From Buxus sempervirens (taxonomy: Eukaryota; Streptophyta; Magnoliopsida; Buxales; Buxaceae), in assembly GCA_947561395.2 (NCBI GenBank), contig OX387183.1, positions 6,381,883-6,445,882 of the forward strand: DNA of 64,000 bases, written 5' to 3'. Below the pieces are notes generated by a model. That model searched no databases. It worked only from the letters and a program-made list of their open reading frames with translations, and was not told the origin of the DNA. Below are positions 57,143-64,000 of the stretch, one piece after another. Both the position numbers and the translations under genes were made by a program. Position 1 is the stretch's first letter, and each line of letters begins with the position of its first letter.

Positions 57143-59130
57143 ATGGACGGTGTTGGAAATGGAATAGCAACAATATGCTTCGTAAAAAAAGTTTACTACT
57201 TGTATTCCTTCACATATCCCCTTGCCCTGGCATCCCTTGGATGTTCATTGGTGATTTTAATATTATTCGGTTTTCGCATGAGAAGAGTGGGGCTGTCTTT
57301 CGATGACCACAAGTATGAGGGTGCTTTCTGAATGGATTCAAGAGTTTGAAATGATTGATTTTTCTCTCAATGGAGGTCAATTCACATAGTCTAATTTCCA
57401 AACTCCACCCATTTGTTCCAGGATAGATGTTTGGTGTCTCCTTCTTGGGTTAGTTGTTTTCCTTTGTCCAATCAGTATTTATTATCCCATTCTGTGTCCT
57501 GAACATAATCCTATTCTCATATCCATGGAACACACCGCCATGGGTCAGCTGCCTTCCAGTTTGAAAATATGTAGCTTACTCATCCTTTGGTTCATGGCAT
57601 GATTTTCAAATGGTGGGGTGAATTGTACCCTTGAGTATCTGGGTGGGTAGGATATAAATTCATGCGAGGTCTACAAGGACTCATGCGAAAATTGAAAGAA
57701 TAGAATTGGGATACGTTTGGGAGTATCAAAGCTAGAAAAAATTCCATCTTGAAAGTTATTGAGGAAATAGATAGGAAAAAAGAGGAGTGTGTCCTATCAA
57801 CGGAAGAATCGGAAGGGAGGCATAACCTTAAGAGTGAGCTGCAGACTTTTCTTAGATAAGAAGAGATACATTGGTGCCAAAAAAATCGGGTGACTTAGCT
57901 TAAGAAAGGTGATAATAATACAAAATTTTTTCATGCTATGGTAATTGGTAGGAAAGGGCAAAATGTGATAAGCCGTCTTAGAGGATCAAGTAGTTGAGGA
58001 CCATATGACATGATTCGGGCTTTAGAGGAATTTTACTCCCAACTCTATTCTGATCAATTTACCTTTCTCCTTAGAGAGTGCAATGATAGAGTGTTATCGG
58101 CTCAACAAAAGGAGTGGGTGGGGATTGGAGAGGGAATTCGAAGTCATTGAAATCCATAGAGTGTTAGATTTTTTGCTAGGGGATAAAGCTCCAAGGCCAA
58201 ATGGATTAACAATTGTCTTTTATAAAGAAAAAGAGTCTATTATGGAGGTACTGTAGGAATCCTACACCCATGAGATCATCAATAAAGTGACCAATTCCAA
58301 TTTCCTAGTCCTAATACCCTCTATTGTGGATCCATGCCAATCTGCTTTTATTGAGGGTGCCAAATCTTGGATTGTTCCTTTATTGCTAATGAATGTGTCC
58401 AAGAGAAGTTACACTCAAGTGACCAAGGGTTATTGATGAAGTTGATTTTGGAAAAGGCTTATGATACGGTATAGTGGGGATTTCTTGATTCGGTACTCTA
58501 GTCAAAAGGATTTGGTAATAGGTTAAATGGATTCATGGTTACCTTCATAATGTTCAGTTCTCTTTCATCTTTAGTGGGTCAGTTGCCAGCTTCTTTCCAT
58601 CCTCTAGGGGCTAAAGGTAGGGGGATCCCCTATCTCCTTTCCTGTTTACCTTGGTCAATCATGTTTTGAGTTGCTTTCTTTTTCTGGGCTAGGCCTTAAG
58701 CCTCTTCTAGGGATTGCATGGAGGGAGAGATCGAGTCCGTATGACCCATCTTCTATGATACCCTACTTTTCGCATGGCCTAAAAGGAAGGATGTCTTTGG
58801 GGTTAAATGTATCTTAAAAGGCTTGATTTTCTCTGGATTGAGAATCAACTTGGCCAAGAGCAATATCATAGGGCTCAATACCCTGGTAATGAATTATCTA
58901 GTTTCCTAGATGTCCTAGGGTGTAAGGTTGGCAATCTTCCCATTACTTACCTTTGACTACCACTTGGAAGGGCCCTTAACACACTCTTTTTTGGGAACCA
59001 GTTGTTGAAAGTATAGAACAAAGACTAGCATCATGGAAGCGGAATTATCTTTCTTTAGGGGCCGCATCACACTTATCAAATCCTCTTTGTGCAATTCTGC
59101 CTATCCTTTTCATGTCCCTCTTTAGGATGA
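57143..59130 (+). pseudogene. Decayed L1-type LINE ORF2, first copy
   Basis: Pieces in several frames give a consistent order: endonuclease (IGDFNIIRFSHEKSGA near 57246-57295), the linker between endonuclease and RT, RT pieces (QSAFIEGA, KLILEKAYDTV), and the RT thumb (ASWKRNYLSLGAASHLSN near 59030; then PFHVPLFRMTN). Stops and frameshifts are frequent. The N-terminal part of the endonuclease and the C-terminal zinc domain are missing. It stops at the RT thumb where the second copy begins. Confidence 0.72.
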
Positions 59131-59175
59131 CCAATCGGATTATTAACTGATTGGCCCATGTAGGGCTAGGGGTAG

Positions 59176-60374
59176 GGAGAATTTTTGGGTTGAGTTGCAA
59201 GAGTTGTATGTGAGATTTAATATGCCTTGGGTGGTAGTTGGTGATTTCAACGTCTATAGGTATTCCCATGAGTCCAACAAATCTAGATCCAGAGTTACGA
59301 GAAGTATGAGGGACTTTTCTAATTGGATCCAGCAGTGCGAGTTGATTGACTATCCATTGTAGGGTGGGCAGTTTACATGGTCTAATCTCCAACTCCTTCC
59401 TATATGTTCTAGACTTGACAGGTGCCTGGCGTCGGTTTCTTGGGTTAGTCATTTTAGATCTATTTCTTAGAGGTTACTCCCTAGACCCGTCTCTGATCAT
59501 GCTCCTTTGTTTTTGTTGAATGAATCTACTTTCAGTGGCCCTATTCCTTTTAGGTTTGAAAACATGTGGCTTGGTCATCCATCCTTCCCTATTCTTGTTA
59601 AAGAGTGGTGGGATGAAGGTAGGAGAGTGGCATCGGGATGGGCAGATTTTTCCTTTATGAAGTGTCTAAAAGAGATTAAAAACAAAATCAAACCGTGGAA
59701 TAAGGAATGTTTTGGAAGATTGGAGATCATGAAAAAGAAGGCATTAGAGGAGTTGTCTATGTTGGATATTAAGGAAGGAAGTGGAGATTGGGATCTTCAT
59801 GATAGGGCCAAATGATTACAAATCAAGGAGTCTTTGGAGAGAACTCTAAAGGATGAGGAGATTGATTGGAGGCAAAAGTCTAGGGTCAAGTGGTTGAAGG
59901 AAGGAGATGGGAATACGGCATATTTCCATAAGATAGCCAATGGGAGAAGATTGAAAAATATGATCACGTGTTTGGAAGTCGAAGGAAGGACGGTTGAGGA
60001 CATTGAGGAGATTGGTTTGTGTCTGTGTCAGTTTTATTCAAATTTGTACAAATCAGACCAGACATACAGGTTTAAATTGAAGGAGTGTGACCAATCAAAA
60101 GAGACTTTGACTTGGAGGAAATTAGAATGGCAATTTGGGAGATGGAAGGGGATAAAGCTCCGGGGCTCGATGGTTTCACAATTGAATTTTTTAAGCGCAA
60201 TTGAGAGATTATTAAGGAGGATTTGATCAAAGTGTTTAAGGAATTCCACTCGAACGGGGTCGTTCATAAGTCTACAAATGCGACTTTCTTGGTTCTCATT
60301 CCTAAGAAAGCTGGGGTGATTGGTATTAAAGACTTTAGGCCTATTAGTTTTACAACTAGTGTGTATAAGGTCAT
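59176..60374 (+). pseudogene. LINE ORF2: endonuclease and N-terminal RT part
   Basis: The endonuclease half carries GDFNVYRYSHES and the SWVSHF..SDHAPL motif (SDHxP is the catalytic region of APE-type endonucleases). Its N-terminal catalytic residues are not visible. The linker RRVASGWADFSFMKCLKEIK to SRVKWLKEGDGNTAYFHK is well kept. RT blocks follow up to SFTTSVYKVI at 60374, where the solo LTR interrupts it. At least three stops are present. Confidence 0.82.
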
Positions 60375-61888
60375 TGTCCGCACGATGCCAGTGCCCGGTT
60401 TTCCGTTGGTTTTTCGTTGTTTTTGGAGAGTAGCCACTGTTCATTGTTGAGGGTGTGAACAATCACCCAATTTTTGATTTGTGGATTTGAGTTTCGGTGG
60501 TGTACCAGAGATCTTGGATAAGTGGCTCAGTTGTATCCCGGGGAAGTCCGTAGACACCCTGAATTACCCTGCTAGATAACGGGTTCCCATTATACGGAAT
60601 TTAGGCAAGTTGACTCAATTAACCTGCGTGCGGGAATCCTAAAATGAGCAGTTAAAGAGAAGGGATTTGGGGGGATTAAGGGTACAATGGAGATACAAGA
60701 ACAGGGGAACATGCTCCCCTTAAACAAATATGCAAACAGTCCCATGCACATGACTTTTGGACCATCAAATAAGGCCTCCCTCCCCCCATTCGAATCAAAG
60801 ACCTCCCCTTACCATGGGGGTCTTAAAAATGTGAGGAAAGGAAGATGAGATGGTGGTGAAACAGCAAGGATGACATGCTCAAAGTAGTAGAAATAAATGA
60901 TACTCAACATGCTCTCATTTTCATATATATCAAACTAGACACATCAACAAAGCTTACCTTCGTGTTGTATCTTTCTTTTTGGAGGTGTGTGAGGATCCCT
61001 TGGTGGACGTGGACAGCAGCTAAGAGGTCCTCCTTGGCCCCTCCACCTCTTCTCCTGGTCTCCTTCTTGGTGAGGATGGAAGAGGAAGGAGTTGAAAGTG
61101 GATTGGGGGAAGTACTTTGGGGGGATTTGGAAAGAGGTTGGGTGGTTCGGAGGTATATGATGCAGAGGAGATGAAGAAAGGACAGTTAGAAAATGCCCAA
61201 CCCCTGTCCAAAGTTCGGGTTTGCTATTTATATAAAATAGGGACAAAACCGCACATGTAGTGCAGTTTGGTCGCCATGTTGTGCGGTTTGGTCGAAACCG
61301 CACAGTATGGGTGGTTTGGTCGAAACAACAGGTTATTTGCGGTTCAACAATGTCTTTTCAACAATCATGAGGGGACAAATGGGCGGTGCGCAGACTGATG
61401 AAAAGCGAACTGCACTTACAATGAGGTTGCTTTTCGTTTACCGCGCGCTGCGATTGGCTCACGCAAACGGTGGCCGAAAAAATCAACCGCACACCATATA
61501 CGGTCACAAAATCTTTCAGATTTTCCTTTTTCTCTCCCCCTTTTGGCTTGAGTTGATGGCTGAGGTGACTTAGCCGCCCACTCGGATGAATCATGTTCCT
61601 CCAATTTTTATTATTTCCCATTTATCTTAACTAGTTTAATTAAGACATTTTAAACTTTGACTGATTTGCCCCTGGGACTGTTTTGCTCATATCTTTTCCA
61701 TCCGGGATCTAATTTGTGCAAACTTAATTGCGTTGGAACCGCGTTAGGATTCTCTACCCATTGAGATAGGGTACAACAATCAATTTTGGCTTCGGCAAAA
61801 AGTCACTTTTTGCCCCCTAGGGTTTGACTTTCTAGCTGGGGCTTTCATTTTGGCATATTTTGGTTTGATCAAAATTTGGGTGCTTACA
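60375..61888 (-). mobile_element. Solo LTR in LINE RT, 1514 bp, TSD GTCAT
   Basis: Plus-strand ends are TGTCCGCACG and GGTGCTTACA. GTCAT is duplicated at 60370-60374 and 61889-61893. The LINE frame resumes exactly after it (VYKVI then AKV). In element sense it starts TGTAAGCACCC, as does the level-2 LTR (TGTAAGCACC), and shares the CGCGGTTCCAACGCAA and GTCAAACCCTAGGG words with it. So it belongs to the same Ogre/Tat-like lineage, shorter. A minus-strand TATA box (TATATAAATAG) lies at about 61224-61234. No internal region is present. Confidence 0.85.
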
Positions 61889-61893
61889 GTCAT

Positions 61894-62808
61894 AGCAAAG
61901 GTTGTCCCTCAAGTTGAAAAGGGTTATTTCCAATGTCATATTGGCAAATCAGAGTGCCTTTGTGGAGGGTCGCCAGGTTTTGGATTGTTCTTTAATTGCT
62001 AATGAGTGCGTTGAGAGTAGGAGGAGGTCCGGGATTCCAGGAATCGTGTGTAAATTGGATATTGAAAAAGCATATGATCGGGTGGAATGGGGATTTGTGG
62101 ACGCGGTTCTTGATTGGAAAGGTTTTGGGGATCGGTGGAGACGTTGGATGAGGGGTTGTTTGGATAAGGTTTTCTTTTCTATTTTGGTGAACGGGGGGTG
62201 GCTAAAGGTTTTTTCCCTTCATCTAGGGGCCTTCGCCAAGGGGATCCTCTCTCTCCTTTCTTATTCACCTTAGTAGCAAAGGTCCTTCATAGCTTTTTAT
62301 CCATTGGGAGGGACGAGGGTATGATTGAAGGATTTAAGATTGGGAGGAATCAGATAAGTGTGTCCCATCTGCAATTTGCAGATGACACTGGTTTTTCTGG
62401 AGGCATAGAGATCAAGTGGTGGGATTAAAAAGTATATTGCATACATTCCACATGGTGTTTGGTTTGAAGGTCAATTGGGGTAAGAGTTCCTTGGTGGGGT
62501 TGAATCTAAGTAAGGAGGAAGTTAGGTCTTTCGGTAGCATCTTAGGTTGCCAGGTGTCTTCGTGGCCCATGTCTTATCTTGGCCTACCTTTGGGAGAATC
62601 CCCTCATAATTTGTCATTTTGGGAACCGGTCATAGAAAGGGTTGAGAAAAGGCTTGCGATTTGGAAGAAAAATTATCTTTCTTTAGGGGGTCGTATCACT
62701 TTGTTCAAGGCGGTGCTCGCCAATCTTCCAGTCTATTATATGTTTCTGTTTAGGATGCCTAGGAGGGTTGTGGCTATTGTTGAAAATGCTCAAAGAGATT
62801 TTTTGTAG
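61894..62808 (+). pseudogene. LINE ORF2: reverse transcriptase core
   Basis: NQSAFVEGRQVLDCSLIANE, KLDIEKAYDRVEWGFV and the RQGDPLSPFLF block are conserved L1 RT motifs. LQFADDT (about 62371-62391) is the catalytic F/YADD box, intact. A frameshift near 62210 and another just after FADDT split the frame. The thumb part (WGKSSLVGLN, YLGLPLGESPHN, WKKNYLSLGGRITLFKAVL) runs to a stop at 62806. Confidence 0.9.
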
Positions 62809-63805
62809 GAGGGAGGGGGTGAGAGGAAGGTACATCTGGTCAGGTGGGATAAGGTGAGTTTGGGAAAGGAAAAAGGAGGGTTGGGTTTGGGCAACATTGC
62901 TCTTCGCAATTCCTCTCTCCCAGCCAAATGGTTGTAGTGCTTTAGCATTGAAAAGAAAAGTTTATGGCATCGAGTGATCACAAGCAAATGTGGTAGAAAT
63001 GATAATGGATGGTCGATTAATTTAAGGGCCCAACCTCTAGGAAATTGCCCTTGGAAAGCCATCATGAGTCAGTCCTATGCTTTCTATCCTCATATAAAGT
63101 TGTGCATTGGTTCTGGGTCTTTTATTCGGTTTTGGCATGACTTGTGGTGGGGTGAGTTGATATTGTCTACTCAGTTTCCTCGTTTGCATTCTTTGATTTT
63201 CCATCCTAACGCCCTTGTAAATTGACATTCTTTCTCCATTGGAATCTGGTTTGACAAGGAACCTAATTTTCAGGAGCGATCATCGTCTAGCTGAAATGGA
63301 AGAGTTAGCCTCACTTTTTCATACCCTTAAAGATGTGCATCTTGATCCACTAGTTTCGGACAAGGTTCTTTGGGCTCTATTTGTTGCTGGCTCTTTTACT
63401 TGCAAATCCTTCTTTAGCAAGATTTCTCATAACCCCTCCATTCCTTATCCATCCTTTTCTGTCTCTAGGTTATGGAAGCCAAAGGTTCCTCCTAAAGTTA
63501 AGGCCTTTCTATGGATTGCCCTCTTGTACAGGATAAATACAGCTGATTGCCTCCAAAGAAGATGGAAGACAATGTCCTTATGCCCTCAGATATGTTTTAT
63601 GTGTATGAGAGCAGGAGAGAGCATTGATCACCTGTTTGTGCAGTGCCATTTTGCATATGAGATTTGGTTGCGCATGCTACACTTGATTGGAGTGTCTTGG
63701 GTGATGCCGAATTCATTTAAAGCATGGTTTGCTCAATGGCGAGTTAGGGGATTGGGGAAGAAAGGTCGCATCATTTACAGGTTTTTTTTCCACGCAGTGG
63801 TGTGA
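62809..63805 (+). pseudogene. LINE ORF2: C-terminal part with zf-RVT domain
   Basis: After the stop at 62806, WDKVSLGKEKGGLGLGN and GSGSFIRFWHDLWWG follow, a region typical of plant L1 elements. Then comes a zinc-binding zf-RVT domain (about 63464-63690): LWKPKVPPKVKAFLWIALL, ICFMCMRAGESIDHLFVQCHFAYEIW. The C..C..H..C residues are kept. A stop at 63803 is followed by further LINE-like sequence to the window end. Confidence 0.85.
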
Positions 63806-64000
63806 CACACATTTGGTTAGAAAGGAATGCCAGAATATTTTAGGATGTTAGGAGACCGATGGATCATGTGTTTGATACTATCCTAGTATCTGCAGCATCT
63901 TGGGTCTCTGTACTCCTAGATTTTCAAGGGGTAAGAACATCAGAGATCTTGAACGGTTGGCAATCATGGTGTCTTTCGAATCCTTTTTAGGATTTTGGGT

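Larger units (their letters stand above)
59131..64000 (+). mobile_element. L1-type LINE, second copy, decayed and cut by window end
   Basis: In order: endonuclease (WVVVGDFNVYRYSHES, WSNLQLLPICSRLDR), RT-upstream linker (RVKWLKEGDGNTAYFHKIANGRR), RT (DKAPGLDGFTIEFF, FLVLIPKK, FRPISF), and, after a solo LTR, the RT core, thumb and a zinc domain. It is much better preserved than the first copy but has several stops (for example at 59359, 59813 and 62806) and frameshifts. The 3' end lies beyond the window. Confidence 0.85.

Noticed and set aside
1..64000. tRNA, rRNA or other structured RNA genes
   Set aside because: No cloverleaf with conserved T-loop GTTCRANNC and matching stems, and no rRNA signature, could be recognised by eye; a covariance-model scan would be needed to exclude them.

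Overview
This window is nuclear DNA of a flowering plant, most likely a eudicot (species not determined). The grounds are a multi-exon SUVH4/KRYPTONITE-type histone methyltransferase gene, four arabinogalactan (AG) peptide genes, a plant USP-domain (PUB-related) gene fragment, and plant-type mobile elements: Ogre/Tat-like Gypsy, Copia, CACTA, MULE, hAT, Helitron and L1/RTE LINEs. Coding density is low and most of the DNA is mobile elements in various states of decay.

Layout. 1-2.85 kb: AT-rich DNA with a (CT)n tract, no recognisable gene, and a MITE-like element (1920-2581). 2.85-13.1 kb: a segmental duplication. Copy A (about 2848-5450) and copy B (about 7959-13108) each end in an AG-peptide gene on the minus strand, and the two predicted 64-residue proteins are identical. 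Copy B has been expanded by three insertions: a solo LTR (8038-9092, TSD ACTAG), a MULE-like element (9400-10547) and another LTR (10720-11617). Between the copies lie a Pack-MULE-like element (5451-7163) that captured a USP-domain gene with its introns, AT-rich DNA with a long hairpin, and a possible Helitron 3' end exactly at the start of copy B. A third AG-peptide gene lies at 15409-15621 and a fourth at 29883-30101, all on the same strand.

17.2-29.6 kb is a four-level nest, each level supported by a target-site duplication: a small hAT-like element (17172-29574, TSD TTGGGCAC) was hit by an Ogre/Tat-type solo LTR (17498-29372, TSD ATATA). That LTR was hit by a second Ogre-like retrotransposon (19652-28133, TSD CCAGT), which was in turn hit by a CACTA element (24200-26418, TSD AAA). 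The inner retrotransposon keeps a gag fragment but has lost pol and most of its 3' LTR.

32.4-37.1 kb is a complete but inactivated Copia element on the minus strand (TSD GTTTT). It is followed by a Helitron-like element (37229-37964) carrying its own nested hAT element (37354-37897, TSD TAACTACC).

38.9-56.3 kb holds the first ten exons of the SUVH4-like gene on the plus strand. They encode the N-terminal region, the complete SRA (YDG) domain and the linker towards pre-SET. Two of its introns appear to use GC donors. Several introns contain LINE 3' fragments and an LTR-like block. The pre-SET/SET exons are not in the window. 57.1-64 kb contains two decayed L1-type LINEs in tandem; the second is split by a solo LTR (60375-61888, TSD GTCAT). 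The SUVH4 gene either continues beyond a last intron of at least 7.7 kb or is truncated.

Functionally, the host genes are a cell-surface AG-peptide cluster and a heterochromatin regulator. In plants, KRYPTONITE-type H3K9 methylation silences transposons of the kinds that fill this window; that link is family knowledge, not something shown here.
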